36,522 nucleotides of DNA. It comes from Bacillus sp. SG-1 (GTDB taxonomy: Bacteria; Bacillota; Bacilli; Bacillales; Bacillaceae_B). Within the stretch, counting starts at the first letter, position 1. Every line of letters begins with the position of its first letter. The notes under the pieces are model-generated. The model did no database searches and was not told the DNA's origin. It was given only the letters and a program-made list of their open reading frames with translations. The DNA lies in NCBI RefSeq assembly GCF_000181495.1, contig NZ_ABCF01000028.1, positions 1-36,522 of the forward strand. The letters are read 5' to 3'. Shown here piece by piece: positions 22,925-33,052 of the stretch. Position numbers and translations under genes: made by a program.

Positions 22925-23146
22925 ATGTTAAACCCATCCATAGACTCTTTAATGAAAAAGATCGATTCTAAATATTCACTGGTGAGCATCGCTTCAAAAC
23001 GCGCAAGAGGCTTACAGGAAGATGGAAGCTTTATGCTTAATAAGTATGTCTCTGAAAAGTATGTAGGAAAAGCGCTTGAAGAGATTGAAGCAGGCAAGCT
23101 TTCAATGAAGGAAAGAGAAGTTGGAGCTGTTTATTCAGACGAATAA
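22925..23146 (+). CDS. rpoZ: RNA polymerase omega subunit
   Basis: Assists folding and assembly of the beta-prime subunit. The 73-residue protein has the conserved N-terminal block [14 protein letters not shown]. It starts directly after the gmk stop and uses GGAGG inside gmk. It is the last gene of this cluster; a hairpin 37 bp downstream (23183-23233) may terminate it. Confidence 0.92.
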   Translation: MLNPSIDSLMKKIDSKYSLVSIASKRARGLQEDGSFMLNKYVSEKYVGKALEEIEAGKLSMKEREVGAVYSDE

Positions 23147-23182
23147 TAAGCGAGCCAATGAGAAATGAAGCTGTTTTTATGA

Positions 23183-23233
23183 GGGACTGACACCTTTAGG
23201 TATTTTTATATCTTTGGGGTCAGCCCCTTATTT
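23183..23233 (+). terminator. imperfect hairpin after rpoZ
   Basis: GGGACTGACACC pairs with GGGGTCAGCCCC (two mismatches) around a long T-rich loop and is followed by TTATTTTCTTTTT. Probable terminator. Confidence 0.55.
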
Positions 23234-23386
23234 TCTTTTTATGGGAAAATCCTTCATAATAGAATATGAATAATGGGCACCGAGAAGGATGGGAAATTCT
23301 CGATTGTCATGTGGCAAAGGGCATCTTTTTGGACTTTCTCATAATTTGATGTACCTCGCAAGCCCGGCGCATGTCATGTTGATTGG

Positions 23387-23551
23387 ACCTGGAGCGGAAA
23401 CCAGCTTTAAATATCAAAAGCACCAATGTCTGAGAAAAGAGCTATGTAAAAACATTCAAATAAAAGCTTCAATCAAACATACATAAGGCACAATAATAAT
23501 TATGATATTCTTAAATAAAGGCTGTTTTCATTTAGATTGTTGCTTTCGGAA
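23387..23551. repeat. solo ends of a type-1 palindromic element in the rpoZ-coaBC gap
   Basis: 23387-23431 matches 35476-35520 at about 40 of 45 positions (shared AGCGGAAA.CAGCTTTA and ATATCAAAAGCA). An inverted, diverged counterpart lies at 23519-23551 (GGCTGTTTTC...GATTGTTGCTTTCGG against GCACCAATGTCTGAGAAAAGAGC). The interior expected from the full element is missing, so this looks like a remnant. The rest of the 568-bp gap (23147-23714) holds no gene I can support. Confidence 0.55.
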
Positions 23552-23714
23552 AAATCCCTAGAGCCGGATTTTTCCCGGGTAAAAAGGGCGGCTCTCTGAA
23601 CGGGATAGTAACTCTTTTCTTCTTGCTCTGATATATTTTGAAATTCATATTAAATCGAAACAAAAGTTTAAGAAAAGAGCCTAAATAAAAGAATTGTCGA
23701 AACGAGGGGATTAT

Positions 23715-24917
23715 ATGGTAAAGGGGAAAAACATATTGCTTTGTGTCACCGGCGGTATTGCCGTCTATAAGGCGGCCGCACTTACCAGTAAACTGGTACA
23801 GGCAGGCGCACAAGTAAAAGTAATCATGAGTGCCTCAGCCAGACAGTTTGTCACACCGTTGACATTCCAAGCTTTATCACGTAACGACGTATTTACCGAT
23901 ACATTTGATGAAAAGAATCCTGAAGTCATTGCCCATATAGACCTTGCCGATTGGGCGGATCTTGTCCTTGTAGCCCCTGCGACAGCGAATGTGATAGGCA
24001 AACTTGCCAACGGTATAGGCGATGACATGGTGACGACCACATTGCTGGCAACGACCGCACCTGTATGGATAGCGCCTGCGATGAATGTCCACATGTATGG
24101 TCACCCTGCTGTACAAAAGAATATCGATGAACTCTACTCATTCGGTTATCGTTTTATCGAACCGAGTGAAGGATATCTTGCATGTGGATATGTTGGAAAA
24201 GGACGACTGGAAGAGCCGGAAAAGATCGTTGAACATATCAGCAGCTTTTTCAAGGGACCATCGTTTTCCCTTGCAGGAAAGAAGGTTGTCATTACGGGTG
24301 GTCCTACCAGGGAAAAAATTGATCCTGTCCGTTTTTTCAGCAACCGATCTTCGGGCAAGATGGGATTCGCATTGGCAGAGGAAGCGGCGAAGCTGGGAGC
24401 GGAAGTGATTTTGGTATCTGGCCCTGTGTCCCTGCAGGCACCTCAAGGGGTTAAACTGATCACAGTAGAAAGCGCAGAAGAGATGTACAATGAAGTATTA
24501 GCCAACTATGAAACTGCGGATATCGTCATTAAGAGTGCTGCTGTGGCAGATTACAGGCCAAAAGTAACTTCTGAAATTAAAATGAAAAAGCAGGATACTG
24601 ACCTTGTGATCGAATTTGAAAGAACGAAAGATATCCTCAAAACATTGGGAGAGAAGAAAAAGGGGCAATTCCTTGTAGGATTTGCAGCAGAGACAAATGA
24701 TGTCGAGAAATATGCCGCCGGAAAACTGAAAAAGAAAAATGCTGATATGATCATTGCCAACAACATTACTGTTGAAGGTGCCGGGTTTGCCGGTGATACA
24801 AACATTGTCACGTTATTCAGAAAAGATGGAACGAAAAGGGAACTTCCTTTATTGACAAAAGCGGAAACTGCTCAAGAGATTCTTCATGAAATTCACCAGA
24901 TGATGGATGAAGGTTGA
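23715..24917 (+). CDS. coaBC: bifunctional phosphopantothenoylcysteine decarboxylase / phosphopantothenate-cysteine ligase
   Basis: Carries out two steps of coenzyme A synthesis: ligation of cysteine to phosphopantothenate (CoaB) and FMN-dependent decarboxylation (CoaC). The 400-residue protein has an N-terminal flavoprotein domain (LLCVTGGIAVYKA, LVLVAPATANVIGKLANG, PAMNVHM, ACGYVGKGRL) and a C-terminal CoaB domain (VVITGGPTREKIDPVR, NRSSGKMG, DMIIANNI). The ATG at 23715 has GAGGGG at 23704-23709; an earlier in-frame start at 23694 precedes that site. priA follows 5 bp after the stop. Confidence 0.95.
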   Translation: MVKGKNILLCVTGGIAVYKAAALTSKLVQAGAQVKVIMSASARQFVTPLTFQALSRNDVFTDTFDEKNPEVIAHIDLADWADLVLVAPATANVIGKLANGIGDDMVTTTLLATTAPVWIAPAMNVHMYGHPAVQKNIDELYSFGYRFIEPSEGYLACGYVGKGRLEEPEKIVEHISSFFKGPSFSLAGKKVVITGGPTREKIDPVRFFSNRSSGKMGFALAEEAAKLGAEVILVSGPVSLQAPQGVKLITVESAEEMYNEVLANYETADIVIKSAAVADYRPKVTSEIKMKKQDTDLVIEFERTKDILKTLGEKKKGQFLVGFAAETNDVEKYAAGKLKKKNADMIIANNITVEGAGFAGDTNIVTLFRKDGTKRELPLLTKAETAQEILHEIHQMMDEG

Positions 24918-24922
24918 TAGGG

Positions 24923-27340
24923 ATGAAGATTGCAAGTGTGATTGTCGACGTTCCCACCATGCAGACTGACCGGGTTTTTGACTACTCCATACCGGAACTC
25001 TGGCAGGGGCAAATCCTTCCTGGGATGAGGGTTGTCGTCCCATTTGGCCCCCGTAAAGTACAAGGGTTTGTCACTGGAATAAAGGCATCTTCAGAAGCGA
25101 AAAGGCTGAAGGACCTTGTACAGCCCATGGACCTTACGCCTGTGTTGAACGAAGATTTATTAAAAATGGCGGATTGGCTGACTGAACAAACTCTTTGCTT
25201 TAAAATATCAGCATTGCAGGTCATGCTGCCTGCAGCCATGAAAGCTAAATATGAGAAGAAGATCATCTTGAATCCTGTAAAACGGGAATTGCTGTCTGAA
25301 GAAGCTGCAGATCTTTTCACAAATAAAGAAGAAGTTTCCTGGAAAGATGCTGAGGAGGCAGGCATTCTTCCATTATTGCAAAAAGAAATCAAAGCAGGTC
25401 ATCTGGATGTGTTCTACAGCGTTAAATCAAAGGGCAAAAAGAAAACTGTCCAGAAGATTCACCCTGCTGTTTCAAAAGAAAAAATAATGGAAGAAATCGA
25501 ATCTCTCCCTCCCAATGCCGATAAGCAAAAAGCGGTACTTCAATATTTTCTTTCGAGAGAGAGCGGCGAGGGCGTAACAACGAAAGAGGCAGCTGATGCT
25601 GCGGGAGCTTCTGCTGCTACTATAAAATCACTCGTGGACAAAGGGGTATTGATCAGGAAGCAGCAAGAAATTTACCGTAATCCTTTTGCTCATAAAGAAT
25701 TCAAGAAGACAAGGCCTTTCCCGCTTACGGATGAACAAAAACAGGCCATCACGCCGATCCTTCATAGCATTGAACAAAACAAGCATGAAACTTTTTTGTT
25801 ATATGGTGTGACGGGAAGCGGTAAGACAGAAGTCTACCTTCAATCCATACAGGAAGTGTACGATAAGAGAAAAGAGGCTATCGTGCTTGTTCCTGAAATT
25901 TCACTGACTCCTCAGATGGTGGATCGCTTCAAAGGCAGGTTTGGGAACGATGTGGCGGTTCTGCACAGCGGACTGTCAGCCGGGGAAAAGTATGATGAGT
26001 GGAGAAAGATTCAGAGGAAAGAAGTCAAGGTAGTCGTAGGTGCCAGGTCGGCCATTTTCGCTCCTTTTGAAAACCTTGGAATCATCATTATTGATGAAGA
26101 GCACGAGACCAGTTACAAACAGGAAGAAAACCCGAGGTATCATGCACGTGATGCGGCCATATACAGGGCGAAGCAATATGGATGCCCAGTGATACTTGGC
26201 AGTGCTACCCCGTCAATGGAAACGTTCGCCCGCGCCCAAAAAGGTGTATATAAGCTGCTGACCCTCTCAAAAAGAATGAACGAGAGTCGGCTTCCGTCTG
26301 TCTCCATTGTGGACATGAGGGAAGAGCTAAGAGGCGGAAATCGTTCCATGTTCTCAGAAGAACTGTTTGAAAAACTTCAGGACAGGCTGCAAAAGGGGGA
26401 GCAAACCGTCTTGTTCCTTAACAGACGGGGGCATTCATCTTTCATTATGTGCAGAGACTGCGGCTATGTGGCCCAATGCCCACATTGTGACATCTCCCTG
26501 ACATTTCACAGATTTTCTAACAATATGAAATGTCATTACTGCGGATTTGAAACAGCAGTGCCGCAAACATGTCCTGAATGTGAAAGCGAGCATATCCGCT
26601 ACTTTGGGACTGGCACACAAAAGGTGGAAGAGGAGTTGACGAAGCTGCTCCCGGAAGCCAGGGTTATCAGGATGGATGTTGATACCACCAGCAGAAAGGG
26701 AGCTCATGAGCGGCTGCTGGACAGCTTTGGGGAAGGGCATGCCGATATACTGTTGGGCACCCAGATGATAGCAAAGGGACTTGATTTTCCGAATATTACG
26801 CTAGTCGGCGTGCTCAGTGCAGATACAATGCTTCATCTCCCCGACTTCCGTTCTGCAGAGAAGACTTTCCAGCTGCTCACCCAGGTCAGCGGAAGGGCTG
26901 GGAGGCATAAACTTCCCGGGGAAGTCGTAATACAGACCTATACACCTGAACATTATAGTATTGAGCTCGCAGGAACACAGAACTATGATGCTTTTTATCA
27001 AAAGGAAATGATGATGAGGAAAATGGGAAGCTATCCTCCATTTTATTATTTATCCTTAATAACAATCAGCCATGAAGATCTGTTGAAAGTGGTGGGAGCA
27101 GCAGAGAAAATCACAAAGTTCCTTCAATCAAAATTGTCCAAGCAGTCGATCGTGCTTGGACCTGCTGCCTCCCCCATACCAAGGATCAACAATAGATATA
27201 GGTACCAATGTTTGATAAAATACAAGCGGGAACCGGAACTGCCTTCCATACTGAAGACAGTTCTCGAGCATTCCCAACAACAAAAGGCATCTGAAGGGTT
27301 AACAATTTCAATTGATGTCAATCCTTATATGATGATGTAA
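24923..27340 (+). CDS. priA: primosomal protein N', replication restart helicase
   Basis: Recognises stalled or D-loop forks and starts reloading of the replicative helicase. The 805-residue protein equals the B. subtilis length. It has the 3'-OH-binding N-terminal domain and a winged helix (about 215-260), then superfamily 2 helicase motifs with Walker A VTGSGKTE (296-303) and DEEH (391-394). A zinc-binding cysteine cluster starting at C510 (CRDCGYVAQCPHC, CHYCG, CPEC) and the C-terminal helicase motif SGRAGR follow. The ATG at 24923 is preferred over a TTG at 24914, which overlaps the coaBC end. Confidence 0.95.
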   Translation: MKIASVIVDVPTMQTDRVFDYSIPELWQGQILPGMRVVVPFGPRKVQGFVTGIKASSEAKRLKDLVQPMDLTPVLNEDLLKMADWLTEQTLCFKISALQVMLPAAMKAKYEKKIILNPVKRELLSEEAADLFTNKEEVSWKDAEEAGILPLLQKEIKAGHLDVFYSVKSKGKKKTVQKIHPAVSKEKIMEEIESLPPNADKQKAVLQYFLSRESGEGVTTKEAADAAGASAATIKSLVDKGVLIRKQQEIYRNPFAHKEFKKTRPFPLTDEQKQAITPILHSIEQNKHETFLLYGVTGSGKTEVYLQSIQEVYDKRKEAIVLVPEISLTPQMVDRFKGRFGNDVAVLHSGLSAGEKYDEWRKIQRKEVKVVVGARSAIFAPFENLGIIIIDEEHETSYKQEENPRYHARDAAIYRAKQYGCPVILGSATPSMETFARAQKGVYKLLTLSKRMNESRLPSVSIVDMREELRGGNRSMFSEELFEKLQDRLQKGEQTVLFLNRRGHSSFIMCRDCGYVAQCPHCDISLTFHRFSNNMKCHYCGFETAVPQTCPECESEHIRYFGTGTQKVEEELTKLLPEARVIRMDVDTTSRKGAHERLLDSFGEGHADILLGTQMIAKGLDFPNITLVGVLSADTMLHLPDFRSAEKTFQLLTQVSGRAGRHKLPGEVVIQTYTPEHYSIELAGTQNYDAFYQKEMMMRKMGSYPPFYYLSLITISHEDLLKVVGAAEKITKFLQSKLSKQSIVLGPAASPIPRINNRYRYQCLIKYKREPELPSILKTVLEHSQQQKASEGLTISIDVNPYMMM

Positions 27341-27357
27341 GAAAGAGGGATACGTTT

Positions 27358-27843
27358 TTGGCCATACTACCGATTGTCACTTACCCAAACGAAATACTTG
27401 AGATAGAGTGTCGCAAAGTAACTGAATTTGATAAAAAACTGAGAAAGTTCCTGGATGACATGTATGATACGATGATTGCCGCAGATGGCGTCGGTCTTGC
27501 AGCACCCCAGGTAGGAAAAGATATTGCTGTTGCCATTGTCGATATAGGAGACGAAACGGGTACCATCGAAATGGTCAATCCAGAAGTGTTGGAGGTAAGA
27601 GGAGAGCAGATTGATTTGGAAGGCTGCCTTTCTTTCCCTAATCTTTATGGAGAAGTTTCTCGGCCTGAATATGTGAAAGTGACATTTCAGGATCGCAAAG
27701 GCCGCAAACTGCTGGTGGAAGCGGAAGGCTTCCTGGCGAGGGCGATATTACATGAAATTGATCACTTACACGGTGTGTTATTCACATCAAAGGTAATCAG
27801 ATATATAGAAGCAGATGAACTTGAAAGGTATGAAAGCGAATGA
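27358..27843 (+). CDS. def: peptide deformylase
   Basis: Removes the N-formyl group from new proteins. The 161-residue metalloenzyme has all three motifs: GVGLAAPQ (44-51), EGCLS with C90, and HEIDH (132-136), giving metal ligands C90, H132 and H136 and catalytic E133. The start codon is TTG at 27358, preceded by GAAAGAGGGA; no ATG lies nearby. The stop overlaps the fmt ATG (ATGA), pairing the enzyme that removes formyl with the one that adds it. Confidence 0.95.
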   Translation: MAILPIVTYPNEILEIECRKVTEFDKKLRKFLDDMYDTMIAADGVGLAAPQVGKDIAVAIVDIGDETGTIEMVNPEVLEVRGEQIDLEGCLSFPNLYGEVSRPEYVKVTFQDRKGRKLLVEAEGFLARAILHEIDHLHGVLFTSKVIRYIEADELERYESE

Positions 27844-28790
27844 CCAAAATTGTATTTATGGGTACTCCCCAATTTTCAGTATCAGTACTGCAAAATCTAA
27901 TTGAAAATGACTATGATATTATCGGCGTAGTGACACAGCCTGATCGTCCGGTCGGAAGAAAAAGGGTCATGACACCGCCCCCTGTTAAAGTAGAGGCTGA
28001 AAAGCATGGAATCCCTGTTTACCAGCCTGAAAAGATAAGAGAGAAGGAGGAACTTGAAAAAGTCCTCTCTTTGCAACCGGATTTAATTGTAACGGCAGCA
28101 TTTGGGCAGATCCTTCCTAAAGAATTACTGGAATCTCCGAAATTTGGCTGTATCAATGTCCATGCTTCTCTTCTTCCTGAACTGCGTGGAGGAGCGCCGA
28201 TTCACTATTCCATCATCCAAGGGAAGAAAACCACTGGGGTCACAATTATGTATATGGTTGAAAAGCTGGATGCCGGCGACATGATCAGCTCAGTGGAAGT
28301 TGAAATAGACGAGAGGGATCACGTCGGTACATTGCATGATAAATTAAGTGAAGCGGGTGCCAAGCTGTTAATCGATACACTTCCGGCTCTGTTGAACGGA
28401 GAAATCTCTCCTCAGAAGCAGGATGAAGGTAAGGTGACGTTTGCGTGGAACATCAAGCGTGAACAAGAGAAAATCGATTGGACCAAAACTGGAGAAGAAA
28501 TATATAACCATGTCCGTGGGATGCATCCTTGGCCTGTAGCTTACACCCTGCTGGAAGGTTCTGTTCTGAAGGTTTGGTGGAGTGAGAAAGTTGAAGGTTC
28601 AGCAGGCGCTCCTGGAGAAATTACATCTGTTGAAGAAGATGGCATCGTTGTAGCAACAGGCAGCACAACATCCATTAAGATTACAGAGCTTCAGCCTTCG
28701 GGCAAGAAGCGTATGAGTGCCAAAGATTACTTGAGGGGCGCAGGATCTTTCATTGAAAAAGGCATGAAGATGGGAGAAGAACATGAGTAA
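27840..28790 (+). CDS. fmt: methionyl-tRNA formyltransferase
   Basis: Formylates initiator Met-tRNA using 10-formyl-tetrahydrofolate. The 316-residue protein has the catalytic residues N106 and H108 in [18 protein letters not shown] and D144 in EKLDAGDM, and a C-terminal OB-fold tRNA-binding domain (about 205-310). The ATG overlaps the def stop; the end overlaps rsmB by 8 bp. Confidence 0.96.
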   Translation: MTKIVFMGTPQFSVSVLQNLIENDYDIIGVVTQPDRPVGRKRVMTPPPVKVEAEKHGIPVYQPEKIREKEELEKVLSLQPDLIVTAAFGQILPKELLESPKFGCINVHASLLPELRGGAPIHYSIIQGKKTTGVTIMYMVEKLDAGDMISSVEVEIDERDHVGTLHDKLSEAGAKLLIDTLPALLNGEISPQKQDEGKVTFAWNIKREQEKIDWTKTGEEIYNHVRGMHPWPVAYTLLEGSVLKVWWSEKVEGSAGAPGEITSVEEDGIVVATGSTTSIKITELQPSGKKRMSAKDYLRGAGSFIEKGMKMGEEHE

Positions 28791-30120
28791 GGGAAAAAAA
28801 ACGGTACGGGAAGCAGCCCTTGATGTTCTGGAATCCGTTGAAAAGAACCAGTCCTACAGTAATCTATTATTGAATCATGCGATTGAAAAGTACGGAATCA
28901 AAGGCCCGGATACAGGATTGTTGACTGAATTGACTTATGGGACCATACAGCGGAGAATGACACTCGATTTCTACCTGGCTCCTTTCATCAACAAAAAAAT
29001 TGAAAGCTGGGTACGCCAGCTTTTAAGACTTTCTTTATATCAAATGATTTACCTTGATAAAATACCTGATCGTGCTGTATTATTTGAAGCTGTCGAAATT
29101 GGAAAAAGAAGGGGCCATAAAGGAATTGCCAGTATGATCAATGGCATTCTGAGATCTATTCAGAGAAAAGGGGTCGCTGCAATCGAATCGATAGAAGATC
29201 CGGTGGAGCGCCTCGCCATTGAAACCAGCCATCCGCAGTGGCTTGTTAAGAGATGGACAGAACAGTTCGGCATTGAAAAAACAAGAGAAATGTGTGAAAC
29301 CAACATAACGGCCCCGCATCAATCAGCAAGGGTCAATACATTAAGGATCACTGTAGATGAACTGATAGACAGGCTTACCGAAGAAGGTCTGACTGTCCAA
29401 AAAAGCAGTATCGTCCCAAATGCGATCATTTCTTTGAAAGGAAATCTTGCCAAAACTGCTGCTTTTAAAGATGGATTATTGACCATCCAGGATGAAAGTT
29501 CAATGCTTGTCGGACACAGTTTGGATGTCCATGAAGATTTCACGGTTTTGGATTCCTGTGCAGCCCCAGGAGGGAAAACAACTCATATAGCCCAATTGAT
29601 GGAAGGCAAGGGCAAGGTGTTTGCGCTTGACCTGCATAAGCACAAGATTAAGCTGATCAATGAGAACGCTTCGAGATTAGGACTTGGCAATATTGAGTCA
29701 AAGGCTCATGACAGCCGTAGAGCCGGCGAGCTATTTGCAGCAGAGAGCTTTGACAGGATTCTAGTTGATGCACCTTGTTCAGGCTTAGGGGTATTGAGAA
29801 GAAAGCCGGATATTAAATATACCAAGAAGGAAAGCGACTTGGAGTCTCTTCAAACAATCCAGCTGCAAATTTTAGAGGCAGTCTCCCCGCTGTTGAAAAA
29901 AGGCGGACTTCTCGTTTACAGTACATGTACAGTGGACAGGAATGAAAACCAGGGGACCGTAAAGGAATTTTTAGATGGGAATAAGGAATTCCAGCCATTC
30001 CCGCTGACACATCTGCCAGAAACAGTACAGCCGTTTGTCGAAGGAAACATGCTGCAGGTATTCCCTCAGGACTTTGGCGGTGATGGCTTCTTTATCTCCT
30101 GCTTTAAAAAGGATTCTTAA
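28783..30120 (+). CDS. rsmB: 16S rRNA (cytosine-967-C5)-methyltransferase
   Basis: Methylates C967 (E. coli numbering) of 16S rRNA with S-adenosylmethionine. The 445-residue protein has an N-terminal NusB-like RNA-binding domain (about 1-140) and a Rossmann methyltransferase domain with the SAM motif [17 protein letters not shown]. The two catalytic cysteines are C332 (DAPCSGLG) and C382 (YSTCTV). It starts inside fmt. B. subtilis has rlmN immediately downstream; here the next gene is prpC. Confidence 0.95.
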   Translation: MSKGKKTVREAALDVLESVEKNQSYSNLLLNHAIEKYGIKGPDTGLLTELTYGTIQRRMTLDFYLAPFINKKIESWVRQLLRLSLYQMIYLDKIPDRAVLFEAVEIGKRRGHKGIASMINGILRSIQRKGVAAIESIEDPVERLAIETSHPQWLVKRWTEQFGIEKTREMCETNITAPHQSARVNTLRITVDELIDRLTEEGLTVQKSSIVPNAIISLKGNLAKTAAFKDGLLTIQDESSMLVGHSLDVHEDFTVLDSCAAPGGKTTHIAQLMEGKGKVFALDLHKHKIKLINENASRLGLGNIESKAHDSRRAGELFAAESFDRILVDAPCSGLGVLRRKPDIKYTKKESDLESLQTIQLQILEAVSPLLKKGGLLVYSTCTVDRNENQGTVKEFLDGNKEFQPFPLTHLPETVQPFVEGNMLQVFPQDFGGDGFFISCFKKDS

Positions 30121-30225
30121 TTACCTTAATAAGGAATTATACTTAGAAAAGCAAAAGCTTTTAATGCAAGCAGGAGAAACGGGCACATAAGTCGTACATG
30201 TAAATTATGCCGGTGAAAAATGGTG

Positions 30226-30262
30226 AAGCGGGTCAATTCCTAAAAGAAATTGTCCCGCTTTC
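30226..30262 (+). terminator. candidate terminator between rsmB and prpC
   Basis: AAGCGGGTCAATT pairs with AATTGTCCCGCTT (one bulged or mismatched position) around a short A-rich loop, followed by TTCT. The T run is weak, so termination may be partial. Confidence 0.5.
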
Positions 30263-30296
30263 TGCAAGATGGCAATGAAGAAAAGAGGTGGCCGAA

Positions 30297-31046
30297 ATGA
30301 AATCTGTTCACTACACAGATAAGGGGAAAGTTAGACAGCATAATGAAGATAGTGTAGGTGTGTTCACAAATAAGGAAGGGGACTGCCTTGCGGTGGTTGC
30401 TGATGGTATGGGCGGTCATCGTGCTGGAGATGTCGCCAGCTCAATGACAATCAATAAATTTGAGGAACTTTGGGAATCTGAAGGTAAAATCGCCACGGCA
30501 GAACAGGCGGAAAAATGGCTGCAGGATAAAATTAAGGAAATCAATCAGGGCGTCTTTGAACATTCCCAGGCAAATATGGAATGTGAAGGCATGGGAACAA
30601 CAGTTGTAGCCGCTATATGTACAGCAAACTTTGCCACCATCGTCAACATCGGTGACAGCAGAGGCTATATCCTGAACGAAAGCGGCTTCAGTCAGTTGAC
30701 CGAAGACCATTCACTTGTGAATGAACTTGTCAGAAGCGGCCAAATATCCAAAGAAGATGCTGAACATCACCCACGGAAAAATGTACTGTTGAGAGCTCTT
30801 GGCACTGAAGAGAAAGTCGAAATGGATACCAAGACCATCATTTTTGAAGAAGAAGATATCATTATGCTTTGTTCAGATGGATTGTCCAATAAGGTTTCTG
30901 AGGAAGAAATGGAAAGTATTCTTTCAAGCAGTCAAGATCTGGACCAGGCTGGCCGGAAATTCATTTCGTTGGCAAATGAGAATGGCGGCGAAGACAATAT
31001 TTCATTGGCAATCGTAAAGTATACCCCTGAAAGCGGAAACGGGTGA
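30297..31046 (+). CDS. prpC: PP2C-family serine/threonine phosphatase
   Basis: Dephosphorylates PrkC and its targets, such as EF-G and CpgA/RsgA in B. subtilis. The 249-residue protein has the metal-binding PP2C motifs: RQHNEDS, VADGMGGH, GMGTTVV, IGDSRGY, TEDHSLVNELV, LCSDGL and GGEDN. The ATG at 30297 has AGAGGTG at 30284-30290; the in-frame GTG at 30288 lies inside that site and is unlikely. prkC begins 5 bp after the stop. Confidence 0.94.
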   Translation: MKSVHYTDKGKVRQHNEDSVGVFTNKEGDCLAVVADGMGGHRAGDVASSMTINKFEELWESEGKIATAEQAEKWLQDKIKEINQGVFEHSQANMECEGMGTTVVAAICTANFATIVNIGDSRGYILNESGFSQLTEDHSLVNELVRSGQISKEDAEHHPRKNVLLRALGTEEKVEMDTKTIIFEEEDIIMLCSDGLSNKVSEEEMESILSSSQDLDQAGRKFISLANENGGEDNISLAIVKYTPESGNG

Positions 31047-31051
31047 GCTTT

Positions 31052-33034
31052 ATGCTGAACGGTAAAAGAATCAGCGGCAGGTACAAGATACTCGAGATGA
31101 TCGGCGGCGGAGGTATGGCCAATGTATACCTTGCCAGGGACATGATCCTCGACCGGGAAGTGGCCATCAAAATGCTGCGTCTTGATTTTGCCAATGAAGA
31201 AGAGTTTATTAAAAGGTTCCAGCGTGAAGCCCAATCGGCGACAAGTTTGGCTCATCCTAACATTGTAAGTATATATGATGTTGGGGAAGAAGATGATATC
31301 TACTATATCGTCATGGAATATGTGGATGGATTGACTCTTAAACAATACATACAGAAGCATTCACCGATATCCATCGAGAAAACGATCGATATTATGAGGC
31401 AGCTCATTTCTGCGATTGCTAATGCGCATCAAAACCATATCGTACACCGTGATATCAAACCTCAGAACATTTTGATTGATCATGACGGTACGGTGAAAAT
31501 TACTGATTTCGGAATCGCTATGGCATTAAGTGCCACATCCATTACACAAACAAATTCAGTTCTTGGCTCTGTCCATTATCTATCTCCTGAACAGGCACGG
31601 GGAGGGATGGCGACAAGGAAATCAGATATCTATTCTCTTGGAATCGTCATGTTCGAGCTGTTGACAGGCCGGCTACCGTTTTCAGGGGAATCTGCTGTTT
31701 CAATTGCGTTAAAACATCTGCAGTCAGAAACGCCCTCCCTTAGGAGATGGAACAAAGATATCCCCCAAAGTGTGGAGAATATCGTACTGAAAGCTACTGC
31801 CAAAGATCCGTTTCAACGCTACGACACAGTGGAAGAAATTGAAGACGACCTTCGTACAGCCTTGGATCCTGGACGACTGGATGAACCGAGGTTCTCAATT
31901 GAAGAAGATATGGATGCTACCAAGGCGATTCCTGTCATAACAGATGATCGTCCTTATTCCAATAATGAAAACACAATCGTCCATGATAACAATGGAGCTG
32001 ATACAGCAGGCACGATTCCAAATAACAAAGCAAATGAGGGCTTACCGGGTAAAAAGAAGAAGAAAAAATGGCCGGCGATCATCATCGGTGTTTTCTTTTT
32101 CCTCGCATTGCTTGGTGTACTCGCTGTAACAGTCCTGCCGGATATGCTTGGACCAAAAGAAGTAATTCTTCCTGATGTAACTGGAAAGTCACAGGAAGAG
32201 GCGGTGGAAATCCTGGCACTGGAAGGTTTTCTGATCGGTGACTATCTCGATCAGGCCAATGAGGAAGTACCAGCCAACCAGGTAATCAAAACGAACCCGC
32301 CTGCAGGCGCAACCGTAAAAGAAGGCAGTGAAATCAATCTTTATGTCAGCACGGGCAAGAAGAGGATCAAGATGAAGGATTATACGGAAGAGGCTTATGA
32401 AGAGGCTGCAACTGAGTTAAATGAGTTGGGCTTCGCAAATATCGAAAAAGACCCAAGGTACAGTGAATTTGAACCGGGAACCATCCTGGACCAAGACCCG
32501 CCTGAAGGTTCGGAAGTTATCCCGGGTGAAACAGTCGTGAAGTTTACTGTAAGTGCCGGACTGGAAACATTCCCTTTAACTGACTTAAAAGGGTATACTG
32601 AAAATAGTCTGAAAGATTATGGAGAGTTCCGGGGAATAAATATCAACATTAACAGAGAATTCTCTGAAGATGTACCAGAAGGAATGGTAATATCCCAGAA
32701 ACCAGAAGCAGGGGTAAAATTGGTCAAGGGAGACTCAGTAGATGTTGTTCTGTCAAAAGGTAAAGAGCCGCAACCTCCAAGAACAGTGAAAAAGGAAATA
32801 AGCATCCCTTATGAACCGACAGAGGAAGGGAAACCGCAAAATGTGGAAATCTATATTGAGGATCAAACTCGTAATATAGATGAAGCCGAAGCGATTTTTG
32901 CGATTTCGGAAGATTATAAGGAAACATTTGAATTGACAATCGTTGAAGGGGAAACAGGTCATATTAGAGTAGTCGTAGATGGGGAAGTAGTAGAGAATAT
33001 ACCTGTTCCATATCCTGAAAACGAGGAAGAGTAA
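31052..33034 (+). CDS. prkC: serine/threonine protein kinase with PASTA domains
   Basis: Membrane kinase that senses muropeptides and triggers spore germination and stationary-phase responses in B. subtilis. The 660-residue protein has a cytoplasmic Hanks-type kinase domain (about 8-270; GGGGMANVYL, K40, HRDIKPQN with catalytic D134, DFG). A juxtamembrane linker ends in a Lys run, followed by one membrane segment at about 340-362. Outside are three PASTA repeats (about 366-570) and a C-terminal domain beginning near IPYEPTEEG. I chose ATG 31052, which aligns with B. subtilis PrkC; a GTG at 31043 would add three residues and overlap prpC. Confidence 0.94.
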   Translation: MLNGKRISGRYKILEMIGGGGMANVYLARDMILDREVAIKMLRLDFANEEEFIKRFQREAQSATSLAHPNIVSIYDVGEEDDIYYIVMEYVDGLTLKQYIQKHSPISIEKTIDIMRQLISAIANAHQNHIVHRDIKPQNILIDHDGTVKITDFGIAMALSATSITQTNSVLGSVHYLSPEQARGGMATRKSDIYSLGIVMFELLTGRLPFSGESAVSIALKHLQSETPSLRRWNKDIPQSVENIVLKATAKDPFQRYDTVEEIEDDLRTALDPGRLDEPRFSIEEDMDATKAIPVITDDRPYSNNENTIVHDNNGADTAGTIPNNKANEGLPGKKKKKKWPAIIIGVFFFLALLGVLAVTVLPDMLGPKEVILPDVTGKSQEEAVEILALEGFLIGDYLDQANEEVPANQVIKTNPPAGATVKEGSEINLYVSTGKKRIKMKDYTEEAYEEAATELNELGFANIEKDPRYSEFEPGTILDQDPPEGSEVIPGETVVKFTVSAGLETFPLTDLKGYTENSLKDYGEFRGINININREFSEDVPEGMVISQKPEAGVKLVKGDSVDVVLSKGKEPQPPRTVKKEISIPYEPTEEGKPQNVEIYIEDQTRNIDEAEAIFAISEDYKETFELTIVEGETGHIRVVVDGEVVENIPVPYPENEEE

Positions 33035-33052
33035 CATTCAAGGAGGCTAGTT

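Noticed and set aside
23289-23486. 65-residue open frame in the rpoZ-coaBC gap
   Set aside because: It runs through a copy of the type-1 repeat tail, has no ribosome site, and its translation is repeat-derived.
31043-31051. GTG start for prkC overlapping prpC
   Set aside because: Possible, but the ATG at 31052 aligns with B. subtilis PrkC and needs no extra residues.
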